A stretch of 64,000 nucleotides of DNA from Euborellia annulipes (GCA_023213315.1 JAKCPI010005211.1:151613-215612); one strand, 5' to 3'; positions 37,707 to 48,875 are shown, numbered from the stretch's first letter. A program made the numbers and translations. Notes: generated by a model not told the origin, from the letters alone.

Positions 37707-38835
37707 TTAAGCTAGAAAATTAATACATACATTCATTAAAAGTTTTTTCTTTTGCTAACAAATGGTCATAAACATACATTTTTATACTCACAGTATATTT
37801 TATATTGTTAACATACAAAATAGATTTTGTCATAAGAGATATATAATACAGTACATGTGTATTTGGTCGTATGTATATTTAAATTTTCAATTACCCACAA
37901 GAGAGTATAAGAGAGCAACGCCTTGAATGAGAAAAATATTTAACATTTCGTCTATTTAAATAAATGTTTCTTTATAATTGATTCTATTTTTATTAATAAT
38001 TTCTTTTTAAATTTAAATCATAGCCGATTACAAAAATTGTTCCCTATTTAATCATTCCAAAAAGATAAAAGCATTCACTGTTACTTTAATAAATTTTTTA
38101 AATTATTTATTTTTTTATTATTAATATAATATATTATCAATGACCATTGTCATTGTCCATTGTCACATAATAGAGCAGCGTAGAAATTGCTTAGACCTAT
38201 ACAATCCGTGTGGAAATTTAGAGCCCGCTGACCGTATTTTTTTATATAAGATTTTTCCACAATCAGTCTTTTTGCTTGCTCTGCTTTTGTGGAAAAATCT
38301 TATATAAAAAATACGGTCAGCAGGCTCTAAATTTCCACACGGATTGATAGGTCTAAGCAATTTCTACGCTGTATTATGTGACAATGGACAATGACAATGG
38401 TCATTGATAATATATTATATTAATAATAAAAAAATAAATAATTTAAAAAATTTATTAAAGTAACAGTGAATGCTTTTATCTTTTTGGAATGATTAAATAG
38501 GGAACAATTTTGTAATCGGCTATGATTTAAATTTAAAAAGAAATTATTAATAAAAATAGAATCAATTATAAGAAACATTTATTTAAATAGACGAAATGTT
38601 AAATATTTTTCTCATTCAAGGCGTTGCTCTCTTATACTCTCTTGTGGGTAATTGAAAATTTAAATATACATACGACCAAATACACATGTACTGTATTATA
38701 TATCTCTTATGACAAAATCTATTTTGTATGTTAACAATATAAAATATACTGTGAGTATAAAAATGTATGTTTATGACCATTTGTTAGCAAAAGAAAAAAC
38801 TTTTAATGAATGTATGTATTAATTTTCTAGCTTAA

Positions 38836-38878
38836 AGGGCTGAAGATGGCCTTGTTGATCATGGCCGAAACGTTCCTA
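38836..38878 (+). ncRNA. Hammerhead-ribozyme-like motif (family 2, + copy)
   Basis: CTGAAGA (38840-38846), extra T, GGCC/GGCC, GAAACGTT (38867-38874). Mirror copy of the motif at 37664 on the right palindrome arm. Confidence 0.6.
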
Positions 38879-39004
38879 AATAAAGAGTGTTAGCAAAATA
38901 GATGCTTTTTATTTATTATTGGCTGCATCCTCTTCATCTCATTAATCTAATTTATATAACAGCCACAATTCGCTTTATAATTTTATTTAATTAATTAATT
39001 AATT

Positions 39005-39059
39005 AATTAACCGTCGACGTTTCGGTCGCAAATCACGACCTTCCTCAGGACGATTAATT
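39005..39059 (-). ncRNA. Hammerhead-ribozyme-like motif (family 3) with 11-bp stem I
   Basis: Read on the minus strand: AATTAATCGTC (39059-39049), CTGAGGA (39048-39042), extra A, stem II GGTCG with CGACC, GAAACGTC (39023-39016), then GACGGTTAATT (39015-39005). The two flanks pair over 11 positions with one G-U. This is the best-formed example in the window. Confidence 0.7.
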
Positions 39060-39483
39060 GTTAGACTACAAGGTTAACAGTATTATATTCAATTATCATT
39101 GTAAATTATACAATATTTAATTGTGCTATATTATATGTATTAAGCAGTGGCATAACGTACGCCCCCGCAGACCCCGCAATGCGGGGGGGGCACGGGCCGG
39201 GCCGGGCTAAGAAACTGTATCTCTTCAGGCTCCGATAAAAACGGAAAAATTTAGAAACAAAAAAAAAATCAATGAAAATTTGTCTTTGAAAGGGCCCGGG
39301 GTCCTCAGAGCTCCGGTAAAAAAACGGAAAAATTTAGATAAAAAAAAAAAAATTAATGAAAATTTGTCTTTGAAAGGGCCCGGGCCCTCAGGGTTCAGGG
39401 ATATACTGTATTTTAAAAATATTTTTTGTAAGGTCTAATAATGGGGCCCGAAATAAAGGCAAAGAACAAAAACTTTATTTAAA

Positions 39484-39530
39484 TATCGTCGACGTTTAGG
39501 GAACGCATTGCTCCCATCTTCAGGACGATA
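39484..39530 (-). ncRNA. Decayed hammerhead-like motif (family 3)
   Basis: CTGAAGA (39523-39517), extra T, stem II GGGA/TCCC, and a perfect 7-bp stem I (GACGATA with TATCGTC), but the GAAA box reads TAAA (39498-39495), which should abolish catalysis. The cleavage-site bases ACGTC are kept. Confidence 0.45.
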
Positions 39531-39579
39531 AGTTCCCGAAACGTCGACGGTTAATAATTAAATAAAAGTTTTTTATTAA

Positions 39580-39632
39580 AATCTCATGCAGGTGGTAGAT
39601 ATATTCTTGGTTTAAAAAATATGACAATTATA

Positions 39633-39663
<31 letters not shown>

Positions 39664-39845
39664 TTCTTTATTTCAGAGCGTATAGAGGCACGAAACAAGT
39701 GAATTTGCGCAAACTTGTTAGCCCCTATACGCTCTGAAATAAAGAAAAAAAAATATATATATATATATATAAAAATTATAATTGTCATCTTTTTTAAACC
39801 AAGAATATATCTACCAACTGTATGAGATTTTAATACATAATACTG
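39580..39845. repeat. Nested palindrome around a short spacer
   Basis: CTTTATTTCAGAGCGTATAG and complement (39665-39745) are flanked by (AT)n, which is itself flanked by an outer pair (GACAATTATAATTTATAT and complement). Confidence 0.7.
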
Positions 39846-39899
39846 GTACTAAAAAGTTTTTTATTTAATTCCTTAGCTGCAAAGTCTCCTATACCCAAT

Positions 39900-41225
39900 T
39901 TATATATGAAGTATATTATTTAACAGAACAAACAAAAGAACAAATCTTTTTGTTCTTGAAATAACGTTTTTATATAAAAATCTCTTGTAATTTTACTTAA
40001 TATTATGTTTCTTAAAATAACAACCTTCAAAATTCCATTAAATTATTATTTCATATATATTATTCTGTTATTAACCCTGGCCTGAAGATGTTATTCTGAC
40101 GAAATCAATCGGCAATAGAATAAATAATATATTTCATATATATAACTTCTTCATTTTAAACCTTCTAATTATTTTTATAGTTAAGTTAAATGATTACATA
40201 CCAAATGTCTTTCTTTATGAAAGTTTTCATTCATCATTTCTTATTGCATGTTGAATTATGAAATAAGTATTTTTGAGAATTCATTTTTAAACTGCGGAAG
40301 TAATCTCTTCTTTCTGAATTTGGTTTTCATGATGAACTTTTTCTATTCACCATTTATTTTTTTATTAAATCTTGATTATATCACAATTGAAATTGCTTGC
40401 TTTTTAAAGAGATTAGTCAGGAATAAATATGTATATATTGGTTTATATATATATTTTGGGAAGGTAAAATATTTTTTTAGCTGTCCAATAATGGGTCAAT
40501 TAAGAGTTAAATTATTGTTTTGATTAGAAAATCATCAGGAGTGTTCATAGAATTTTCCACCATTTACTATAGATAGTATTACATTATTCAGAATATCATC
40601 CTTCCGAAAAATAACATTTTAATTATTTAGCATTTGCTCTTGTAATTTTGCTTCTAAAACGATTATATCAATATTATTCCATTACAAATAGGAGGCTCCA
40701 AGGTCTTCAAAAATCACTTAATGTGTATGTATATGTAAGTACCCTGGCACATCACATTTTATCTCATCTCTCTTTTAGTTTTCCGACAATCAATATTTAT
40801 TTATGGAAAATATTTAAATGAGTCAATTGTGTTATTAAACATGTTTTAATTAGTGACCTAAAAAAAAAAATTTGTATTAGCCTTAATTCTAATCAGTTAA
40901 TTTATAAGAATTTTGAATTAGTGTTCTAATTCATTTATGTTTACCTTTAATTTTCCAAAAAATATTGAAAATTTTTTCTCTTCTTTCACGCTCACATAAA
41001 CTACTAAATAAAAAATAAACACCAAAAAGGTTATTTTCATTTACTACAACAAAAAGTGTATGTAGTAAATGGAATTAATAAAAAAAGAACAGCAAGAAGG
41101 TTTTAATTAATTAATTATCTCTTGCTTGGCGAATACAAATTATATATATATATTTGATGAATATATATATATATATTTTTAAACCGTAAACCGGGAGTCT
41201 GAGAAAATCATATCGGTGAGAGTGA
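39900..41225. other. AT-rich stretch without genes
   Basis: One decayed hammerhead-like phrase (CTGAAGATG ... GACGAAAT) at about 40083-40112 and an (AT)n near 41141. Otherwise nothing I can name. Confidence 0.4.
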
Positions 41226-41226
41226 A

Positions 41227-41790
41227 CGTGATTTTTGGGATTACGAGCAAGCGAGTGCGGGGGCTAACGTGGAAGAGATCCTACCTAGCCTAACACAAAA
41301 TACGAAGACAATAGAGAGGGTATTTGTAACCCCGTCTCCACCATCAGATCGGTGGAGCCCTCGGGTTCCTAGCCTCAAGGATTGCAATTTGGAGCCTCCA
41401 GGCTATCCCTGGAGAAACTGCAACCTTCCCAGACTCGCTTTACTCATAGAGCCACCTCAAATCCACTCTCAAAGATACAAAAGACGATTTTACGCAAAAC
41501 ACAAGAACACTTGGAACCTGGGCTTCGATCTTTTAATAAGATCTGACCGCATCTCCTAATGAACCGTTCATGGAAGAAATCAACGAGAATATCATTCATT
41601 TTACCTCTCTGTTGGATCCTAAATTAAAGAAACAAATCAAGGCATCCTAACAAAACGAACGAACTAAAAGATTAGAGCAGGCACCTGAAGCTAACAACAA
41701 CAATATCCAAAAGAGGCCTGAAATGAAAGTATTCACGTTGGTTTCTCCACTATTGGATTCACGAGGAGCAGCTACAGGTTAAAAAAAACA
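41227..41790 (+). pseudogene. Unidentified GC-richer coding-like segment, probably decayed
   Basis: A block of about 560 bp is much richer in G+C than its AT-rich surroundings and has coding-like composition. One frame is open from about 41210 to a TAA/stop near 41557, containing WDYEQASAGANVEEILPSLT and a Pro-rich stretch. A second open stretch (EEINENIIHFTSLLDPKLKK) follows at about 41570-41640, ends in a TAA and then resumes to about 41780. The phrase LLDPKLK faintly recalls the LDPRFK block of hAT transposases, but the order of motifs does not fit, so I do not assign it. Stops break it, so a decayed transposon or an isolated exon set are both possible. Confidence 0.2.
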
Positions 41791-41931
41791 TCCCTCTCGT
41801 TGGCTCGTTGGCATGGTGCACCCTCCACCCCTCTAGATTTAAATCTTTAAACTATATAAATTTTCTAAATTATAAATTTCCACACAATTAAATTTGTATT
41901 CATTTAGCAATCATACCTTAAGCCTTGAGTA

Positions 41932-43022
41932 CTAAGATGATGAAGAAATCCAGCGGCGGGAGTGGCTCTTTCTGTCTCTATTTGGGGTCAGCTGAAAAAA
42001 AGAACATCCTAACAGCTAATCTAATCTATCCCCTTTAATATTCTTGCACCATGCATAATACCTTTGTTCTGTTGACCCTCAGGAATCTGTAACAAAAAAG
42101 AAAAAATAGAAATTAAAATCAGATAATTTATATATTTTTAGATTTATAAGGGTTTGTTTGGAGTATAAAATATTCACCTCCTGAGGGGTTGACGGTCGCT
42201 CGAAGCTGCTTGCCTCGTAGAGCTGATCCAGTTGATGCCATGGCCGGTTGCACTAGATGAACGTTGAACACTGAACACTAAACACTGAGCACTGAACACT
42301 GAACACAATTGCACTGGAGAAACACAAACCTGCAAAAGAAAAATCGTTTCAGAATTTATCCTTAGAGATCTAGCAAAAAAAATTTCCATTCGGATTTTAA
42401 AAGATTTTTGTGAAGGGGGAAGGGGGTTCTTTAAAAATATGATTTCGGGCCTCCCCTCCCAAAAAAAAAAAAAAAAAAAAAATTATATATACGCCCTTGA
42501 TATTAGATGCAAAATAAATAAACACCACGATTGAGATCCCATCTGTGTGTGTGTGTGTGTTTTTTGTTTGTTTTTATGTGATTGAGTTAATATGTTGAAT
42601 CGTGTATTATAATTAAATTTGGTCCATTATTCCCACATTCTCTTTGATTTGATATTAAATATGATTCCATGAAAAAGGGCGATGAATGGACACCGAAACT
42701 TCTATAACAATAATATATATATTAAATATTTAAACAGAGATTTAATATGGAATCAAGATCCCCCAACCCCCCAATTCGCTCACTTTTTGTGACCCCAAAC
42801 TTGGATGCATTTTATTATGTAAATAATGCATGTTTCGCAAAGGTTTTTTTAATTTTTTGATCCTTAATGAATGTATCTTACTATGAAATGTACATACTTG
42901 CCAAAATGTAGGAATCCTGGGCCGAAGAGACACGGCCTTGTTATCCATGTCAAGCCGGGCTTTGGGTCTCTGCGATGCTTTGTCTGAACTTGAGTCGAGC
43001 AGACAAGCGCAACAGGTAAAAA
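41932..43022 (-). CDS. Candidate small spliced gene, unidentified
   Basis: Four minus-strand blocks have good splice signals and compatible phase: 43022-42898 (acceptor CTTTCTAG, donor GTATGT), 42329-42178 (acceptor after TTTTTCTTTTGCAG, donor GTGAAT), 42086-42062 (acceptor GTTACAG, donor GTATTA) and 41991 onward (acceptor TTTTTTCAG, stop TAG 41934-41932). Starting at the ATG at 42948 this gives about 95 residues, Ser/Arg-rich at the C terminus, with no domain I recognise. The reading frame is also open upstream of that ATG to the exon edge, so it may be the end of a longer protein. A weaker internal acceptor at 42253 would give a different 54-residue ending with stop at 41980. The middle exon contains a 7-bp direct repeat. 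GC content is clearly above the surroundings. It could equally be non-coding RNA or UTR exons. Coding status is uncertain. Confidence 0.3.
42266..42308. repeat. 7-bp tandem repeat in candidate exon
   Basis: Six imperfect units of GAACACT-type sequence, inside candidate exon 42178-42329. Confidence 0.7.
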
Positions 43023-43454
43023 CTAGAAAGAAAAAAACGAAAGAGAATTAGGAAAAATCTTCAACTCATAAGTAGGCCTATATATATATACACATACACA
43101 CACACACACACAGATATTTAATAGATAATTTAGTAAATGTTTTTTTGAAAATTTGGCATAATTGGGACAAAAACATAGATAGACAAAAAGATCTATACCA
43201 CTTTTATTTTATAAATGCTTTAAATAATTAAAATTTACAGGTGGAAAATTTTATAAAATAACACATTTTTCTAAATGAATCCTAATTAATACAAGTATTT
43301 CTTTTAAATAGGACCCTTTGATTTGAGATCCCATCTGTGTGTGTGTGTGTGTGTTTTTTGTTTGTTTTTATGTGATTGAGTTAATATGTTGAATCGTGTA
43401 TTATAATTAAATTTGGTCCATTATTCCCACATTCTCTTTGATTTGATATTAAAT
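42531..43454 (+). repeat. Direct repeat pair of 130 bp, 792 bp apart
   Basis: 42531-42660 and 43323-43454 are nearly identical (TTGAGATCCCATCTG ... TTGATATTAAAT), differing mainly in (GT)n length. Candidate exon 42898-43022 lies between them. Confidence 0.8.
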
Positions 43455-43682
43455 ACAAATAGTTCTTTACTTCATTTTGGGATCTTTTTCCCATTTAAAG
43501 CCTGTTTTTAAAATAAATCATTTCAGCTTAGAAAATATTTTTTAATTAGAAAAAAATCAATTTTCATGTTTAAAATAAATATATCGATTGGAAATATAGA
43601 GATGAAAATAAATATAAATAAAAGATGATTTTTTAAATTTGTAAGGTAAGAAAATGAATTTATCAAAATCAATTAAAAATAA

Positions 43683-43801
43683 ACAAATATATATATATAT
43701 ATTTGAAATCGAGAGAAATGAAACTAATTAGATTGCCTTGTCACTTTATATATATAAATATATATATATATATATACTGTATATATAACCACCTCACTCT
43801 A

Positions 43802-43833
<32 letters not shown>

Positions 43834-43864
43834 TATGTCGTAGACTATATATATATATATATAT
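43683..43864. repeat. (AT)n microsatellite cluster
   Basis: Several long TA runs flank the modular palindrome. Similar runs occur at 13686-13760, 17276-17312, 39631-39662 and 41141-41176. Confidence 0.8.
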
Positions 43865-44617
43865 GTCGTAGACAGATCGTGAAATTAGACAGTTCATGAA
43901 CTGTCTAGACATTTCATGAACTGCAGCCAGATCGTGTAATGGTCAAACAGTTACATGATCTGGCTAAAAATTTTATACAGTTCATGAAATGCAATTGGGC
44001 CTTAGACAGATCGTGTAATGCTCGAGAATTACATAAAATGTCTAAATTTTTTAGGCAGTTCATGAACTGTCTAACAGTTGTTTTGCCGATCGTGTACTGT
44101 TTGTAAAGCAAATAAAGATCTCGAAAAAAACTCAACATCAGCTAATTGTAACCTTATACTATGATTTATTGTTATTTATTTATTGCTTCTAACTAACTAA
44201 ATCCAACATTTCTAAGTAAATAAACATATCTCGTTAACTGACAAAATTTTTATATAAATTTATAATAATTTGACATAATGGACAGTGAGTGCAACACTTC
44301 AAGTTATAATCACAGAGATCAGTTTTATGTCAGTCTAGACAGTTAATACGCTGAAAAATCATCTAAAAAACCATTTACCCTGTATTGCACGATCGGCAAA
44401 ACAGCTTTTAGGCAGTTCATGAACTGCCTAAAAAACTTAGACATTTCATGTACTTCTCGAGCATTACACGATCTGTCTAAGGCCCAATTGCATTTCATGA
44501 ACTGTCTAAAATTTTTAGCCAGATCATGTAACTGTTTGACCATTACACGATCTGGCTACAGTTCATGAAATGTCTAGACAGTTCATGAACTGTCTAATTT
44601 CACGATCTGTCTACGAC
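43865..44617. repeat. Modular palindrome built of repeated short palindromes
   Basis: Arms 43865-44100 and 44388-44617 are reverse complements, begin GTCGTAGACAGATCGTG, and are embedded in (AT)n. Each arm is made of alternating near-repeats of CAGTTCATGAACTG and AGATCGTGTAAT. The spacer is about 280 bp. Confidence 0.8.
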
Positions 44618-45670
44618 ATATATATATTGGAAGAGACTTCCACTTGTTATTAGTAATAAATAATAAAAAAATTTTGATTTGTTAAACTTTGAGCCAAAAA
44701 TCCTGGTTTAATTCTAATAATGACAAAAATCAATGGGATCTAATATTCATAAATGGGGGTATACATTTTTAAATGATTTTGAAAAAAATCTATTCTCTTC
44801 TCTTTCAAATTAGAAAATCATCTTTTAATTTAAATATAAAAATTGATTTATTTAAATATACATGGGGGAAAAGATGAATATTATCTGATTCCAAAATGAA
44901 ATCAAAACTATTTGGAAATATATCTTTTGTATTTACTATCAAATAAAAGAAAAAATAATTAGCATTATAACTGCATCACAATAATACTTCCTATGAATTA
45001 ATAAAACATGCTATTAATTTAAAACAAATTTAATAGAAATGTTATTTAAGTGTAAAATGGGTTATTAAAATTGTATTACCTGTAATTTGCAAGATATGTC
45101 AGTCTGATTTTGGTGATTTGGAAAACACTATATTCAATTATATTTATTCACTCACATTTAAGAAAATAATTAGAGAAATTAAAATAATTAATAAAATAGA
45201 ATCAAGGGTTTATAAAAGAAAATAAATAAATGAGAAAGATAAAGAGAAGAAAGGTTAAAAGCTGGCTAACTAGTTTTCTTTAACTCACACACACTAAATA
45301 TGATTTAAATTGTTAGAAATAAATATTAAATACTCAAAACATACGAAAAGGATTAATTATCAAAAGAAATAATTAAATTTACCTTATAATAAATGAGATG
45401 ACAGTAGAATTTAGGCGGCAAGTGTGTTACACGACGGCGCGAATGAGAGATCAGAGAAGCTGTCAAATGGACTGCCAACTCTTTGACAATCATAAAAAAA
45501 TAAAAAATAAAAATTGTATAAAATTATAATTAATTATTCTAACTTTAAAAAATGATTTAGAATAATTTTTTATATATATTTTTATTTTTTAATTAGGCCT
45601 ATATAAAAAAAAAAAAAAAAAAATTTAAATTCACATGTCTGTTAAAAATTCGTATTTTTCTTTGGTTAGT
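44618..45670. other. AT-rich stretch; possible minus-strand first exon
   Basis: Mostly featureless. On the minus strand 45480-45395, containing CATTCGCGCCGTCGTGTAAC, ends at a donor-like AAG|GTAAAT and could be a 5' exon for the candidate gene at 41932-43022. Unproven. Confidence 0.2.
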
Positions 45671-46422
45671 CTGCAGAATAAAGTGCCAAGCTCTCGCACT
45701 GGCTGACTAGTTCACTCTTTTGACATTAGCTTAACATTCATGATTCTTTCGTTCTTTTCATTTGCGCGCGCTATTTGTTTTGATTCTTTCGTTCTTTTCA
45801 ATCAGGCACGCTATTTGTTTTGTCACTAAGGCCGGGAATTTCCTAGTTTTTTTTTAATTTTTTTTAATCGAAGGAAACCGAACTGCAACCGAAGGACCGA
45901 AACAATTAGGTCGTGATCCCTGAAGTTGTTTTGTCACTAGTGTCGACTTCGGTTCGGTTTCGGTTCGGTTCGGCTCGTCTCAGTTCGGTTCAAAACCATC
46001 CAGTTAGAAGCGAATCGGTAGCCCTTAAAAAAAAATTTTCGGACCCTTCGGGCCGAACCGAACCGAAGCCGAGAATTCCCTAGTTGTTTTTAATTTTTTT
46101 CTAAAAATAAAAGAACCGAACTTAAAACCGAAGGTCGGGACCCCTGCAAGTTGTTTAAAAAAAAAAAAAAAAGATTCTTACCTGCCGAAATTAAAATGCC
46201 GAAAAAAATGGGAATTCCAGAGAGCAAAAATGGCAAAATGGCAAAAAACAATAGGCAGGGGACGTCTTCAATGAAGGGAAGTCCAGGAGATGAATGTAAA
46301 AATGTCGTCTTATAAAAATGAAATAGTGTGAACGAATCCCAAAAGAAGAACGAAAGAATCACAAATGAATCACCTCAGCGCCCTCTAGGTGGCCTGGCAT
46401 GGCCTGGCACTTTATTCTGCAG
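45671..46422. mobile_element. TIR element with 18-bp ends
   Basis: Terminal inverted repeat CTGCAGAATAAAGTGCCA at 45671-45688 and complement at 46405-46422. Inside are TTCGGTTCGG-rich inverted segments (45935-46080) and a duplicated GATTCTTTCGTTCTT. I see no clear target duplication and no transposase. Confidence 0.55.
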
Positions 46423-47094
46423 ATCAACCTTTTCTTTTTTTCAAATCAAATCAATAAAATTATTTCAAAAAGTAAATTAATTTTAAAAAAGTTAAAATAA
46501 TAATTCCAAATAATTTATTATTAAAATTTTATTTTTTATATGGATTTTGTTGTATGAGATGCTGTTTCTTTTTTTTGTCATCTCTGTCGAAAATTAATAA
46601 ATTTTCAAAAATATTAAAAAAAGTATTTATTTTAATAATTAATTTATTTCGTTTTTAATTTTATTTTTTTATATTACTACTTACAGTTAGATATATTCCA
46701 TAAAACTTAATTCATGATATGACATTTCTATTTTTAATTTTAAAAGAGTTTAATCAATTTTAATAATTTGCCAGCAACGTGGGGCGACTTTTAAATATCT
46801 CGGTAAATATTTAATTACTTTATGTGACACTTGATATTAAATGAAAATTTTAATTTTTACAATTTCTCATTTAGGAATTTTTTAACTCTGAAACCCATTG
46901 CTATTAAAAATATATATACATGTATATATATATTCCCCAGTTGATAATATAATTTAATAAATAAATTCAATAAACCCTCAGCAGCGGAGAGGGAAAATAA
47001 AAATAAAAAATATAATATATATATATAAATTTTTGACAGCAGTATATATATATATACAGTATATAAAGGCCTATACATGGCTTCTTATCTAAAA

Positions 47095-47700
47095 ACACTT
47101 GGTTTTTCAACTTCTTCTTTTACTGGTGGTTATCCCTAATTTCTTTCTTTTTTCTACGAGTCTCGTTTTTATTCTCATCTCCACAAAACTCTTTCCTCAC
47201 AGTCCAATCCCTTCTGATTGCAGTCCTCGATTATACGTACAATCTATCCATCTTCCTTTGCACCTTCTAACCTTCCTTACCCCTACAATCCTTTTCTCTC
47301 GTCATTATATGACCACACTCTCCCTGAACTTTTTTCGATACCTCTATCATGCCTGGCATTCCTTGGATCTCTTCATTCCTTTTTCTGTTCTTTTTTATTT
47401 TACCCAAAGCCCATCTCACCATTCTCATTTAATCCACACCCAACTTTCTTTCCTCAGTTTCAAGTCATTTGGATCCTGTTTGAGGTCTTTTTTATCTTTT
47501 GCTGTTTCTGTTTACCTCCTTTTTATTATGTAGTTGGATTCCCCGTTTTTCTTACACCTTATATTTATTTATCTCCCATTGTTTCCAAATACCAAAGCCA
47601 CCGGCTGGGTAGAAGTCACACCAAATTTTTATTGATTGAAATCCTCTACAGATTATTAAATTATTTTTTATATTTACAAGAGATTTTAAATTTTTAGAAT
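47095..47700 (+). other. Pyrimidine-rich region upstream of SNRNP25
   Basis: Strongly C/T-biased for about 500 bp. Two overlapping frames are open (47099-47533 and 47218-47697), but the proteins are Phe/Leu/Ser-rich composites of the bias with no recognisable motif. The final 80 bp is likely SNRNP25 5' UTR. Confidence 0.35.
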
Positions 47701-47701
47701 A

Positions 47702-48393
47702 ATGGAGGATCCTGCCACTTCTCTAAATGAAAACAATATTGGATTTGAGGATTTACTTAAATTAACTCAACGAACTTTAGAAGATCTCATAACAAATTCT
47801 GAAATAATTAATGATCTTCCCAAAGATGTTACTCTGGAAGAATTAAAAGCACAATTGGCACTTGCTCACGGCCAATCTATTACGGTTTATTTATTACGAG
47901 AAGACGGGGAAAAATGTCCTATAGTAGTAAGTATTTAATATCATTGTAGATTGTTAAAAGCATATTTGTAATTATAATGTGCTATATTAAATAAGAGACC
48001 TTTAGGCCTTTATTTAGAGCTTTATATCAAAAAAATTCTGTTTGATCTGAACATGTATATATATTTCCATTTTTTTATATTTTGTAATTGAATTTTTATA
48101 AGATTTTTGCTATTTTATATTAATTTTTTATATTTTGTTTTTAGGTGCCCCAAAATAACTCAACAGTTTTAGATTTAAAGAATTCAATTAAAAGATATAT
48201 GAATCTCCGTTTAACTCGAGAAGGGGTCAAGAGAAAAATAAGTTGGCGTTATGTTTGGCGTAATAATTGGCTAAGCTTTGAAGGAAAGAAATTAACTAAG
48301 GATTGGGTTGAACTTAATAAATATGGAATTAGAAATAAATCAACAGTTTCTTTTACAAAACGATTCCGAGATAAAAATAAAATGAACTATTAA
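47702..48393 (+). CDS. SNRNP25: U11/U12 small nuclear ribonucleoprotein 25 kDa protein
   Basis: Subunit of the U11/U12 di-snRNP of the minor (U12-type) spliceosome. Exon 1 is 47702-47926 and exon 2 is 48145-48393. The intron is an ordinary GTAAGT...TTTTAG intron, and the product is 157 residues (human about 132). The N-terminal half is acidic and helical. From about residue 55 the chain reads as the family's ubiquitin-like fold, with the diagnostic C-terminal stretch ISWRYVWRNNWLSFEGKKL followed by YGIRNKSTVSF. The ATG at 47702 is preceded by an in-frame stop region. The human-type signature WRYIWR is nearly intact here (WRYVWR), so identity is firm. Its presence implies this lineage keeps a minor spliceosome. 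Confidence 0.93.
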
Positions 48394-48504
48394 AAAATTT
48401 AATTTGTTAATAAATAAAAGTATTGTACATATGTCATTATTTAAAATTAAACTTATGATTATATTTTTCGAGATCTGAAATATTCAGGAAATTAAAAAAA
48501 TATT

Positions 48505-48875
48505 TCTAATTGATTGAAGGAATCAGGATGTCACAGCGACTCTTGATGAAGGTGAGTGTATATACATTTATATATATATATACCGGTATAACAAAGGTTG
48601 AATTTATGTGAGATTCACGAATACAACCTTTGTTCAAACCCACACCGCAATCCCTATATATATACATTAAAAAGTGTTTAATTTATTAATTTTTATTTTC
48701 TGAGTTTTAGCCAAATAAAATAAAATAAAAATTAATAAATAAATAAACACTTTTTAATTTATATCTCTATATATACACTCACCTTCATCTCGATCACAGC
48801 TGACGAATATGTGCACGGGATCTCGATCACTAAGAGTCGCTGTGACATCCTGATTCCGTCAATCAATTAGAAATA
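48505..48875. repeat. Foldback element downstream of SNRNP25
   Basis: Arms 48505-48570 and about 48775-48875 pair (GGATGTCACAGCGACTCTT and complement). An inner pair around CAACCTTTGTT lies near 48590-48640. Starts about 110 bp after the SNRNP25 stop. Confidence 0.65.

Larger units (their letters stand above)
37599..38944. repeat. 1.35 kb near-perfect palindrome with hammerhead-like motif on each arm
   Basis: Two arms of about 660 bp run from GAAGAGGATGCAGCC at the left edge to its complement at the right edge, with a short unpaired centre near 38250-38280. Arms differ at only a few bases by eye. Open frames inside (for example 38163-38360) are artefacts of the symmetry. It is nested inside sequence of family 3 (CTGCAAAGTCTCC near 37550 and 39885). 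Confidence 0.85.

Noticed and set aside
43914..44543. Two minus-strand frames with repeated HDL/QFMNC phrases
   Set aside because: The repetition comes from the palindromic DNA modules, not from protein repeats.
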